Positions 34,059 through 44,898 of a DNA stretch of 64,000 bases are shown piece by piece. The translations under genes were made by a program, and so were the position numbers. This DNA comes from Cladopsammia gracilis (lineage: Eukaryota; Cnidaria; Anthozoa; Scleractinia; Dendrophylliidae). The stretch's first letter is position 1. Every line of letters begins with the position of its first letter. The notes beneath the pieces are model-generated. The model was not told the DNA's origin. It made no database searches and worked only from the letters and a program-made list of their open reading frames with translations. Location of the stretch: NCBI GenBank assembly GCA_022457155.1, contig JAJGOT010000899.1, positions 62,001 through 126,000 of the forward strand, in the 5' to 3' direction.

Positions 34059-37000
34059 TTACTTTTGTATGATCTTTGCGTCTATTAAGGGCTTCCATTT
34101 ATGATAAAAAGTTGTCAGAGAGTTAGACCTAGTTGCAATTCGTTTTTCAATTTCAGCTTTACTTACAACTATGGCTTGGAACGTTGATATAGATAATGGC
34201 TCCTCTTTAACACTACAGCAATAAATATAATATTTCGCGATAAGAATTAAATGATTGATAAGTCTATCAAACTTGTCTCTTTTAAGAATTCAAAACATGA
34301 TTTTGACAATAGAAAGCTCTATTGCTGAGGGCATATACTCTTTGTATAACTCACTAAAGGTGTCCCAGAATTGAGCAACAATAGGGCAGAGAAATAACAT
34401 GTGTTTAAGGTCTTGAGTTCCTGATTTGCATAAGTAACATAAGCTATTGTCTGCTAGCTTTGTTTTGAACAACTTACTTTTTGTAAAAACTATATTATGC
34501 AGGATCTTATATTGAAACATTACTAGTTTAGTTTCCTTTGTAATAGTGAAAGCAAGTTTGTAATAGTCAGTCGTTTGTTCTGATTCAATTCCATAATCTA
34601 AATTACGTTGCTTTGACGTGGGATCTTTGAACGTGTGTTTAACAAATTTTTGGTATACGGCTTTGGTTGTGAAGTTTTTGACATCTAAAAACACTTGGTT
34701 TGAAGTATTTCGCTGAGTTTTTAGTTTCTTGATCGATTTTTTAGCCTCTGCAGGAATTGCGTTAATTAGACCGTAATAAGTCAAGAAATCTGTTTGTATT
34801 TGATACGTTGCGAGAAATGTTTCATGCGTTAAAAAGTTTAGATTTTCGTCAAGCAGGCTGTCTAAGCAAATGTTTTTGTCAAACCAGGCACGCCAGAAGA
34901 CAGTCTTGTTGTTAACTTTAAGATCGCGGTTATTCCAAATTACGGTTTTTAAAGCATTATCTTGAAAGGTGTTTTCAGCTTCTCTTAGTTCATACCAATA
35001 TTGTAAGATCTTTTCGTAGAAAGGCGGTAAATCTCTGATATTAACATCTTTGCTAGTGCACTTACACGACAGTAGAAAATCGAAACCTCCCTTTTGAGAA
35101 GTGGCCGCATCAGGAATAATTCTCCATGCTGCTTTTCTCGTTGATTTGAAACGTTTCACCCAGGCGCATTTTAGTGCTTTATTCATTAACGTAAAGTCAA
35201 TCATGTTTAAACCACCATTTTCTTTTTCACCGATAATTGTAGTTCTTTTAATCTTTGGTTTCTTGTTGTCCCAAATAAAATTAAATGTTATATTGTTTAC
35301 TGCTTTACAAAAAGTATTTGGGACAGGCAGAACAGATGCATTGAAGACGAGTTTTGAAAGACCTAACGTTTTAACAATATTAATTTTACCTAGTAATGTT
35401 AATTTTCTTCTTTTCCAGCTGCTTAAAGTATTTTGTAAGTCGTTGAGCTTTTTGAGGAAGTTTAATTGCTCACTCACTTTTTCATTGTTAGAAAAATGTA
35501 TTCCCAAAGCATAAACAGATTCATCTGGCCATCTGAAACTAAAAGGAGTATCTTTTCTATTCTTCCATTTGCCCAACCACAATGCCTCCGACTTAGAAGG
35601 GTTAATTGGTTTATCTTTCTTTGGAACTAGCGAGATAATTCCTCTTCTTTGACATATCGATAATTCTCCTTTATCGAAGCCGTAATTAATACTTTCTATG
35701 ACTTCATATTTAATATCCTCCCAGAAACATTTATAAAATTCGCAGGTAAAACCATCCGAACCAGGTGTTTTGCCGGGTTTCATGTCTTTAAAGGCTTTGC
35801 TGCACTCTTCTATCGTCAATTTTCCTTCACATGTTTTAGATTGATTCACATCAAGTGAAGTTATTAAATCATTATTGAAGAACATGTCTAGCCCATCCTC
35901 ATTAGGATTTACTTGTTTGGAAGTATACAAGTTTTGGTAGAATAGTTTTTCTTCCATTAAAATTTCATCTGGGTTTTCTGTTTCTTTTCCATTACAAAGC
36001 TTTAATTTAGAGATTTTCTTTTTCAGAAAGCTTCTTTTTTCTAAATTGAGGAAATATTTTGAGTTCTTTTCTCCGTTTTCGTACCATGTGGCTTTGCTGC
36101 GTAAGATTGTACCTTTTATCTTTCTATTAGTTATTTTTTCTAATTTTAATTTTAACGCATTGAATTCTTGAGTAAGTTTATAATCATTTGTTGAAGTGCT
36201 TAATTTTTGTTGAAGTTCATCTAATTTGAAAATTAGTTTTTTTTCTTGGTCTCGTTCTTTTTTGGCTTTTTTCTTGGAGAAGAGGATTGTAAAGCCTCTA
36301 AGCTCCATTTTTATGACGTCCCACTTAAGACCCAAGTCTTCAACATCTTTGTATTTTTCTTTATAAAGCTTAATGTTTTCTCTTACACTTTCTACATACG
36401 ATTCATCTTCAAGAAGACTAGAATTAAACTTCCAGAAGCCAGGGCCAGAGCGTCTCTGGTAATCGCTAGTTTGCATATTTAGAATTACTGCTGAGTGGTC
36501 CGAAAACTGTGAGAAAGCTATGTCACATTCTTTAGTAAGACTGCTTAGTTCTGTTGAAACAAGAAAATAGTCTAAACGGCTCTGAGATTTAAATGCCTTG
36601 TCTCGCCAAGTGAACGACTCAATTTCAGGATTTTTTTCACGCCATATATCACAAAGAGAGTGTGTTTCATTTAGATGCACAATTTCTTTTATAACCGTGT
36701 CTTTGTTCCCGTGCGATCTTGTGCTTTTTTTGTCTTTTGTTGTCAGAGCACAATTGAAATCTCCGCCTATTATCATATTTTCAACATCAAAACCTAATGT
36801 TTCGTTTAATTCTCGAAAAAATTTTATTTGCTGGGTCGTAACATTTGGGGCGTAAACATTGGCTAAAATGATGTGTTGGTCGTCAAGTTTTGTATCTAAA
36901 ATCAATAATCTTCCATTGTTATCCTTTAAACATTTGATTACATCAATTTGATATTTTGGATTAACTAATATCATAACACCTTTACTATGGTTAGTTCCAT

Positions 37001-37229
37001 GACTATAAAACATCTTACCTCCCCATTCTGATTCCCACTGCTCTATAGTAAGGCTCGTACTATACGTTTCTTGTAAGAAGTAGCAGTGAGCATTTTGCTG
37101 ATGAAGCCACCTGAAAATTTTCCTACGTTTAATAGATTTATTCATTCCTCTGACGTTTAGTGAAAGGACTTTGAAATTAAAAGATGTTATACTATTCATT
37201 GTTAGTGTGTGATATGTTTTCTTCAACAC
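34059..37229 (-). CDS. Tx1/L1-like LINE ORF2 lacking its RT core
   Basis: The 979-codon ORF (37229-34290) has an N-terminal AP-endonuclease (LSLNVRGMNKSIKRRKIF, FLQETYS, MIIGGDFNCALTT, SRLDYFLVS, FSDHSAVIL) and the RT entry region (MKPGKTPGSDGFTCEFYK, RRGIISLVPKKDKPI). It then jumps directly to NPSKSEALWLGKWKNRK, a segment that normally lies after the YADD active site. All palm motifs are missing but the frame is kept. The C-terminal part includes SSWKRRKLTLLGKINIVKTL, ENGGLNMIDF and the Cys/His motif CYLCKSGTQDLKHMLFLC. After a TGA at 34290 the same frame continues about 76 codons (INHLILIAKYYIY) to TAA at 34059-34061. No ORF1 is adjacent. It cannot encode a working RT. Confidence 0.8.
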
Positions 37230-37408
37230 TTAATAATTAGCCCTACTTGTTGAGATACAAAAGACTTAAAGTTGATGCCAAGTAAACGCTTCGTTGAATT
37301 ATTCAAATTATCATAATGAGTGAGTTTGTACTTGTTCTGGATGTAGTATATAAATCAAAGGGCTCTTAAAGCCATCTCGTTAATGCGAGAGAATGTAAGG
37401 TTAATAAA

Positions 37409-37410
<2 letters not shown>

Positions 37411-37444
<34 letters not shown>
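37411..37444 (+). repeat. (CAA)n microsatellite
   Basis: About eleven ACA/CAA units directly after GGTTAATAAAAA, as in the 3' tail of a retroelement running on the plus strand. The body of that element was not identified. Confidence 0.8.
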
Positions 37445-37534
37445 GAATTGGAAAAGTTGGGTGCCTTTGATAGGTAAATGTAGTAAAGACGTGATAGGTA
37501 ATATGTGTAAAGCTGCTAAATGGTTTATTGAAGT

Positions 37535-37740
37535 CCAGACATAACTAATCGATGATCAATGACATCAATGAGTAATCAATGAGTAATCGATGGGTAATCA
37601 GTTGATTAGTCATTGATTATTGGCGATGATCAATGAGTAATCGATGAGTAATCGATGCCCAAAAATTTTGTGGCCTATCGATTAGTCATCGATGACATCG
37701 ATTACTCATCGATGACCCATCGATTACTCATCGACTGTTA
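37535..37740 (+). repeat. Left terminal inverted repeat of the homeobox element
   Basis: About 205 bp containing some eleven TAATC/GATTA motifs, mostly as GAGTAATCGATG or ATCGATTACTCAT. Confidence 0.8.
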
Positions 37741-38354
37741 TACAGCGCACGAAAGACGCATTTTTTGCTTTCTTGAACCATTTTTTTTCGTTTGTGATTC
37801 TTTCATCGGTGTTAAACGTATTTTTCGTCATAATTGAAGTTCCTGTTGACGAAATTACGCCTTCACAAAACGTCAAATAACCTTCCGGCATGTCGAGACG
37901 TGAAGTGCGTAATCGCAAATACAGACGATTCCCAGTCAATTGTGTAATTTCACTTTAATGTACCTCACTCTTTATTTAATAACAAAACAACTGAACAGAA
38001 ACCAACCAGTCTGAAAACAAAACTAACAAGTACGCTGACAATAATCGACTACGTGGTTATTGTTTTTTTTCGGTGGATGTTTGTCAGCAAAGTAAAACTG
38101 CTTCGGCTTAGGGAAACAACAAGAAGATCCGATAGGAGATCTGAAAGGAAAGATCCAAGGTACATGAATCACTTGTGAATTATAACGTATAATTTAATCA
38201 ATTCGAAAGAAATATTTCCGTTGCACAATCCGTATGCATTGTGTACTGCGCTGATGACGTTCCCGAAAATGTTTTATCCAGATGTTTTTTTATCAGTGCT
38301 CCGTCACTTTTTCAACTTAATGTCTCTAATTTCTTTTTTTTTTTTTGCTTTACA

Positions 38355-38576
38355 GGAAAAAGGAAACGAGCGGCTTCCTCAATCGCAACTAAGAGGACGA
38401 AATTTTCCGATCTTCAAAAAATGGCTCTTGAAGCCTTGTACAACGAGAGCAAATATCCTTCGAACGGGGTTATTGAAGAGTTTGCAAAATTGAACAGCCT
38501 TGACGGGGCAACCGTCAAGGTTTGGTTCAACAACAAACGGCAAAGAGATACGGGAGAACCAAATTCTGAAGCTTAA
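38355..38576 (+). CDS. Homeodomain protein encoded inside the TIR element
   Basis: After a long T tract and TTTACAG at 38348-38354 the frame reads KRKRAASSIATKRTKFSDLQ, a middle helix region with ALEALYNESKYPSNG, and TVKVWFNNKRQRDTG, ending EPNSEA and TAA at 38574-38576. The spacing fits a 60-residue homeodomain: basic N-terminal arm, Leu/Tyr-Pro in helix 1 and loop, and W48, F49, N51, R53 in the recognition helix. Position 50 is Asn, which is rare. The open frame starts at ATG 38241, but the poly-T tract argues for a spliced exon. A candidate exon ending at 38159 (ATG at 38078, MFVSKVKLLRLRETTRRSDR) joins in frame only if the AG 12 bases further in is used. The gene is intact. Confidence 0.75.
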   Translation, partial: GKRKRAASSIATKRTKFSDLQKMALEALYNESKYPSNGVIEEFAKLNSLDGATVKVWFNNKRQRDTGEPNSEA

Positions 38577-38600
38577 TTTCCATGTACAATGAACTAAAAA

Positions 38601-38606
38601 GAATAA
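38601..38606 (+). promoter_or_regulatory. Polyadenylation signal of the homeobox gene
   Basis: AATAAA 25 bp after the stop codon and still inside the element, about 50 bp before the right inverted repeat. Confidence 0.6.
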
Positions 38607-38654
38607 AAGTCTGGAAACATCTGTTTACATTCAAGTTGTTTTTATTTTGTTCTA

Positions 38655-38865
38655 AATAAATGACTAATCAATGAGATCAATGACTAATCGATGCAATCAA
38701 TGACTAATCGATGCCCAAAAATTTTGTGGCCTATCGATTAGTCATCGATTACTCATTGATCATCGGCAATAATCAATGACTAATCAACTGATTACCCATC
38801 GATTACTCATTGATTACTCATTGATGTCATTGATGTCATTGATGTCATCGATTAGTTATGTCTGG
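38655..38865 (-). repeat. Right terminal inverted repeat of the homeobox element
   Basis: About 210 bp complementary to the left arm, with three extra GATGTCATT units near the tip. Confidence 0.8.
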
Positions 38866-39665
38866 TGAAGTTGAAAGATTGAAAATACCTGTAGGTCTAA
38901 TCGTAGAGTTAGACATTGCAGTCATAGAGGACTTAAGGGCTCTTTTAGGAGCCACCAAATCAATAAAAGTCATGAGCAACAAAATAATCACGAGTATGAA
39001 TGTAAATAATTTTCATGTTAATTTACCGTATTTATTCAAAATAGTCTTCATTTTACAGTTGAGGGGAAACTTCAACTTGATTATATTTAGCGAATGAGCC
39101 GAGGCCAATTTGGTTGCTACGGGAGAAAATTATGAGGAGGGATGGGGGTGGCAAAACTACTTAGATTTAATCTATCTTACTTAGTTAATTTTTCTATGTT
39201 TTGTATCAGTCACAGTATTTTAGTAGCAATGACTTGTATGGCATTACAATGGCGATTTTCTTATCGATCGAAATTTGGGAAAGATGTACGAAGGTTAAAA
39301 AATATTTACTATCTTTATTTATTGATATTTAAACAAAACTAAAACATATTGCAACGATTTTCATTTGGGATTAAAATTGATTTACTAGCAATGTTTTTAA
39401 ACAGCCAATTTATATGTGCAGTGTATATGTGGATGTATGAGACAAAACAAGAACTTTGTGCATATGAATAAGTTCAGTAAAAAGACTTCAGTAAAAAAGG
39501 AATGTTTTATCTAAATACTTCACTAAGGTAGACTATTGTAAAAAAGGCAAATGAAAATATTTTACTTGTCGCTTTTTCCGTCAACTAAAAAATTGTGTAC
39601 CTTCGGGCAGAATGGTGTCTCTTGTAGGAATAGAGCTGGTAATTAGATTTCGTTTCCTTTTATAG

Positions 39666-39859
39666 CCGAAGCTGTTTTCAAAACATCTCGGCTTAAAGAA
39701 GCCTTGGTAAAAACGACAAGCGACGTGGCCCCGAAAATTGCCGACATGAGACGTTCTGAACAGCGAGAAGCGGCTCGATTCCGCTTCAAAAATACGACAA
39801 ATTACGACAGCGACTTTAGAAGGTTGTGCAATTTACCAATAAAAATTAAACATTATTGA
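39666..39859 (+). CDS. Orphan terminal exon, highly charged
   Basis: CTTTTATAG is followed by a frame reading AEAVFKTSRLKEALVKTTSD, MRRSEQREAARFRF and DFRRLCNLPIKIKHY to TGA at 39857-39859 (64 codons, phase 1 entry). It has no ATG at its start, so it would be the last exon of a spliced plus-strand gene. The balanced composition and clean acceptor support coding. No upstream exon was identified with confidence. Confidence 0.4.
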
Positions 39860-41680
39860 CCATATCGTTCATATCAACACCCGACGGCCAACGGTCTGTT
39901 TTAATGATCAATTTGTTATTGAAACGTCTACCAACCTCGTTCCCAAGGCCCCTATCTCCCTCTCTCTTGGATCGGACGTGCAGTTAGAGTACACCCTAGA
40001 CTCCCGGTATACACATACATATCCGTGACCTTTGATTTTTGATTTTTTGGCGCAAATTGGTTTTAACAAGCTTAATAATTTTCCTTCGAGCATTTTTATT
40101 TTAAAAAGAGACTTTTCTTTTGATCTTGATGAAAACTTGCACTTTATCAAATAAAGACAAATAAGTGACAGGTCACGCGTGTGGTTTCCGTTCGAATTAC
40201 ACGCACCGGCTCCCCCGACGGTGTCAATTTGCGCGAGGGCAAAAGTAACGACCCTCCCCTCGGGTGAATGTCGGTCGCTAAGCTTTAGTATTCGAATTTC
40301 GTGGTACAGCCGTTTGGATCGCGGACAATGGCGAAGCGAAGATGGCCAGAATCGCTCCAAAACGGAGCCCTTTTAGAGCCCGTGAAAGGGAATTTGGAAG
40401 CTAGCACGAATCGCACGGGTAGACATTTAACCTGGCTTTCGCGTGGCGAGGGTTCGCTCAGAGGTCTCCAGCCTTCCCTTCTTTTATAGTGGATAGTGGG
40501 GCGAGTGACAAAAGTTGTAAAAATGCATTTAAACCGGTCAGGATACATCGAGAGACAATAAAGTAAAGGTGAGAAGACTTAAGTGTGTAATATTTTCGAT
40601 TTCTCTATCGCTTATCAATTCCGTGACAAATCGTATTATTACCTAGTATATTTCTTTACTGTGCACTGGATATCACGATTGGTCTGCCTGTGGGATCATC
40701 TAATTTAAATCTTTGATGTGTGCCACAACGCATCGAATAAATGTTTACGCTTATCCGCGTTTGTAGATCTTTATATATAAGATATAAACATCTAAAAATT
40801 TTACGGAGATTTTAAAGAAAAAAAGAACTGATCCATGACCTATGGTCGCTACAATGTCTGTCATTGATCGATCAGAGTCCGTTCACGCATATTCATTGCT
40901 ATTTTAAGACTTAAATTCAGTCAGGAAGTCAAGACAAAAAAGTGCATATCCTTAGAATTCCTCTATTCCTCAAAGAAAGAATTAAGCAAATATATATTTT
41001 TCCAACGTTAATTTCGTTTTTAAGACAGTTTTGAGATTCGCTCTTTCCTGTTCTTTATAATCTTCCGGAAACCGGACATTCCACAAAGATAACAAGGTTC
41101 GCAGAACATTCATAATCCATCGGATCAACAAAAGCAAAGAAACTTTTGATAACTTAGACGTCAGATGTGGGTGGGCTGAAATATCTGTTTTCCGCTTAGT
41201 TGTCAATGCTTGTTAAAAGGAAATATTTCACGCAGTTGTCTGTTGTTATCGATGTGAAATGTTTTGGAAAGTGAAGCGGACATTGATTTTTCTTTTGTGG
41301 AGAGTTGAAAAAGAAATGGCTGCATAAGTTAATGTTATACATGAATGGGTTATTTGCGAATATATAATAGTTCTGTCTTTTTTTATTCGAAAGTCGAGAG
41401 TTTTCTATTTCCGGTATCATGTGTTTAGTAACTATTAGAGATTAAATGGGTCTGCTTTAAACCTCAAAATATAGTGTTGACGGTGTCTTCTTAACAACCC
41501 CCGGGGTCACGACCGCAGCAAAATTTCGTAAAATATTCTATTAAGATCCAAGTCTTATGCGATAGTCATATATTGGAATAGTGGGATCTTTCAATTGTTT
41601 TTTAATAGCTCCTCAGAGTTTATTCCGCGTGTAAGTGTAATGTGTTTCTCGGAGCTAGGCAGTATCTCCATTGTCAGAAG
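39860..41680. other. Spacer, no supported gene
   Basis: Overlapping open frames at 39908-40548 have arginine/serine-rich translations on both strands and contain CCTCGTTCCCAAGG, a phrase I associate with cnidarian repeats. No gene is assigned. Confidence 0.35.
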
Positions 41681-42111
41681 CCCGGGGGGGGGGTACTCAA
41701 CAAAGTTTTGTACGGGGATGCTCCGCCCCGAGGTCCAAACCCTTACCCTTTCACATACCGATTTTGACAGAAAAGGTACCCCTTTCATATACCTTTCATT
41801 GAAAATGGTACCCCTTTCATATACTTTTCAATGAAAATGGTACCCTTTTCAGAGCCTTTACGTGCGTCTGTTTGATATATTTTGAAAGGCCATTTTTTTA
41901 ATACTTAAATGGCAGTTTACCCTACCTTTTTTATTCTTCAACGGCGTGGCTTCGCTTCCCTTTCCTATTCTTCGTGAAATCCCTACCCTTTCATATACTT
42001 CAACCCGTGAAATCCCGACCCTTTCATATACCTCTTACCTCAAAAAGGTACCCCTTTCAGGCGGAGCATCCCCGTATAGCCCATTATAGGGAGTACCCCC
42101 CCCCCCTCGGG
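41681..42111. mobile_element. 431-bp hAT-type MITE (GTCAGAAG duplication)
   Basis: Both ends run CCCGGGGGG/CCCCCTCGG into GTACTC, then TACGGGGATGCTCCGCC in inverted orientation. GTCAGAAG occurs at 41673-41680 and 42112-42119, an 8-bp duplication. The interior repeats GGTACCCCTTTCATATAC in several copies. Confidence 0.85.
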
Positions 42112-42119
42112 GTCAGAAG

Positions 42120-43339
42120 TATAGCATCATTTCATCCGGTTTGAAATATTTGAATCTCCAGCATGATAGCTGTACACTCTTTATCAAGTTTCCCGGAAAG
42201 TGACATCATGAAACTTAGCGCCCCAATTTCTCAAATTATAAAATTTGTACTAAAGTAATCAAACATGCGGGATTCCTGACTGCAGTATTTTTCAAAACCT
42301 TTTTCTGATCCGAGATACAGGCAAGGTTGTCCGTTGTTGCATTATTATGCAGTATTACTTTATTTTGTATTAAATTTTCCACCGTAGAAATATACTCGCA
42401 CAGAAAAAAATTACTTGTTTTAATGATGTATATCGGCTTAAGAAGAACTTTTCAACAGTGAATATATTGCTATCATAACTCCGAGGCGACCGGCACAACA
42501 GTCATCTGTATTCCCGATTCAACTCCACACACGTCCTCAAAAGAACCAGAGACTGTTATCATAAATAATACTGATACATTTTTACAACAACGTACAATAA
42601 TTCACTCACTAGTTTTCTCGTTGTTTATGTTCATATTGGTTCCAGAACAGCAACCATATAACTAGGAGAACTATACAAACCTCCGGTCAGGAAGTAAAAT
42701 TGTTTAATACCGATGCCTTGGATTTTATTTATACTTGACCAGAAATCCGCAAACATTTCCTCCCAGCAGAAATTTTAGCTGTCCCGACGCGCAAAAATTT
42801 CCTCCCGCAAAACAAATTCAGTCGGACAATCCGAAAAATTTCCTTGTGCACGGTAGCTAAACCAATAAAACTATGACGTCTTTCCCATACTATTGCATAC
42901 AAACGCAAAGTTCAAATAACCGCATCCCCAAGGGTAAGATGAAACCTGAGATAAATTAACCCTTGGGAAGGCCCCAAACCCAAGGTGTGTGTAACCACAA
43001 CTCAATAGAAAAAAACGCAAAGTTCATGCTATTTTGCTCTGCCATACCGCTCATATTAACACACAAACTTTCCTGTCCCATTTAACTTTCTTATAACCTC
43101 TCCATTAGTAAAATACACCGTGAAATTCTCAAACTACATTTCCCAAGAAAACGCGTTTAACCTATTTTTACCCTTTTAAAGTAGCTATAATGGCTTTACG
43201 ACAAATGATTGAAACTGATAGGTAACGTGAGATATCGAAATTTAAGAAGGACTAATACCTTTGCGGTAACGTAATGTGAGATATGACAAGTTCATCACAA
43301 GTTCTGGCATCCCAATACCCTAGGGAAATTAACAATAGG
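42120..43339. other. Spacer, nothing recognised
   Basis: AT-rich, with no open frame or repeat of note. Confidence 0.4.
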
Positions 43340-43471
43340 TCCGGGGGTGCTCCCCAAACATTTTAGTGGCAGTATGTGACGCCCTTCTTGAAATCCTAAC
43401 CGCTTTAACCAACCATATCCTCAATGCCCTAATATAGCTTCTATAAAGAAGGAACAAGAAACCCCCCCGGA
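43340..43471. repeat. Short foldback with TCCGGGGG/CCCCCCGGA ends
   Basis: The ends are inverted over about 9 bp around a 115-bp interior. No target duplication is obvious, so it is only a possible MITE. Confidence 0.3.
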
Positions 43472-43565
43472 CAAAAGTCCACAAAATTTTGTTAACAACT
43501 TTTGTCCCTTTTTAGTACTCGACTTCGAAATCTCGCTTAATGCGCAAGCGCATTAACGAGATAAA

Positions 43566-43694
43566 AACGAGTGCGAGGGTTTGATCGTGGTATCCAAATA
43601 TCGAGAAACAAATGAAAGCGCGAGGCCGCTTCGGCCGAGTGCTTTTATTTGTTTCGAGATATTTGGATACCATGATCAAACCCGAAGCACGAGT
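43566..43694. repeat. Foldback with ~55-bp arms
   Basis: The left arm AACGAGTGCGAGGGTTTGAT... pairs with the right arm ...ATCAAACCCGAAGCACGAG. The centre is GC-rich (GAGGCCGCTTCGGCC). A second small hairpin (CTCGCTTAATGCGCAAGCGC...) lies just upstream at 43532-43561. Confidence 0.75.
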
Positions 43695-43910
43695 TTTTTA
43701 GATTGCTTCTCAAACTGCCTATATTAATTATCACCTAAATCTTAACATTATTGTTACGTTCTTTTCATTGGTTGCATAATTTTGGACATCATTATCAGCT
43801 ATCATTCATCTGTTGTCTCCTGGTTTCTTTGGGGAATTCAAAGTGTATGCTAAATTTATGGTAGTTTTGCTCAATTAGTTTACAGCTCCGTGGTTAGTCG
43901 GAGCTTGATT

Positions 43911-44297
43911 ATGGCAGAAAGTAATGAAGTTAACCATTTTCGTGTCCCAAAAGCGGTGAAGAGGAAAGTAAACTGCTAAAGGAAATTGTTCCCAAATCAA
44001 CCGTTTACAAGAATAAATGGTCTGCGAAAGTTTTCCGACAATGGCAAATGAGTCGTGTAGTGCAAGTTCCTGTAATAGATTCTGGTGGCGTGTTTTAAGC
44101 GTTACAACAGATATCACAAGCATGGATGCCGATACCCTGAATTATTGGCTCAGTAAATTTGTGCTGGAAATAGCAAACAGCGAGGGGAAGACATATCCAG
44201 CCAGAACAATTTATGATTTAATCTGTGGTTTGCGAAGGCATTTGATAGATGTTGTTGGTTCCGAAGCGCTAAATCCTTTGGATGCTGGCGATAAGAG
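43911..44297 (+). pseudogene. Crypton/DUF3504-like first exon remnant
   Basis: ATG at 43911 (MAESNEVNHFRVP), then shifted frames give EESKLLKEIVPKSTVYKNKW, SAKVFRQWQMSR, and DADTLNYWLSKFVLEIANSE, YPARTIYDLICGLRRHLID, ending at a GTATGT donor at 44298. The Kxx(T)KWAxxxFxxW...LNxWLxKFVxExxxxxGxxYPxxTLYxxxCGLxRH pattern is that of Crypton-derived DUF3504 proteins (QRICH1/ZMYM type). At least two frameshifts are present. Confidence 0.6.
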
Positions 44298-44505
44298 GTA
44301 TGTATCCTATTTTTGAATTTACAGTTTATTAGATCAAAATCGTTGTTATTCATTTGATTTATTGTGTTTGGTGTTGTTGCAGATTTCGTATTTTTCGGAA
44401 GTGCCTGGATTTTGCAGTATAATTTGAGTGAAATTTCCTTGTTCCTATCAATAAAAGATTCATTTTGTTATTGAATGTGTAGTTTTTCTTATTTGCATTT
44501 CATGG

Positions 44506-44597
44506 CATGCATGAATCTAGATGTCCAATAAAAACGCATATCCAGATCACTAGTGATTTGGATATGGGTTTTCATTGGGTATCTAGATTCATGCATG
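44506..44597. repeat. 92-bp near-perfect palindrome
   Basis: CATGCATGAATCTAGAT at the left returns as ATCTAGATTCATGCATG at the right. The centre is CACTAGTG with no spacer, so arms of about 46 bp could extrude a cruciform. Confidence 0.85.
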
Positions 44598-44898
44598 TGA
44601 CGAAATACTTTCCCCTCATTGGCTGATAACCTCATGAATAATTAATGAGTTTGAGAAAAAAAAGAATAAAGCACACTTTGATAATAATATTGCAAACAAG
44701 AAATAAATTAAATAAGAAAACGCAAACAAGACAAGAAATACATACGAATAATAGAAAGACTAAATTTGAACACATGAGCGGTTCAGAGATCTTAGAATTG
44801 AACTGAAACTTCTAGTAGATTGGCTTGACCGGCAAATATTTGGCTTAGGTTTCTTTAATTGTTAAAATTATAGCCCAGCAAGTTCAAAATAAAACACT

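Larger units (their letters stand above)
37535..38865 (+). mobile_element. 1331-bp long-TIR element carrying a homeobox gene
   Basis: The left arm (37535-37740) starts CCAGACATAACTAATCGATG and the right arm (38655-38865) ends in its complement. The outer ~125 bp of each arm are nearly identical, with extra GATGTCATT units on the right. TGAAGT flanks both sides (37529-37534, 38866-38871), a 6-bp target duplication. The arms are packed with TAATC and GATTA motifs. Each also holds the direct-orientation segment ATGCCCAAAAATTTTGTGGC (37658-37677 and 38711-38730). The interior encodes a homeodomain protein and no recognisable transposase. The superfamily is unknown. Confidence 0.75.

Noticed and set aside
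37724..37939. Minus-strand 71-codon ORF inside the homeobox element as a transposase fragment
   Set aside because: No DDE, zinc-finger or other transposase motif visible; it begins in the noncoding interior and ends in the left arm.
39908..40548. Arginine-rich ORFs of 87-150 codons
   Set aside because: Open on both strands over GC-richer repeat-like sequence; no domain and no splice support.
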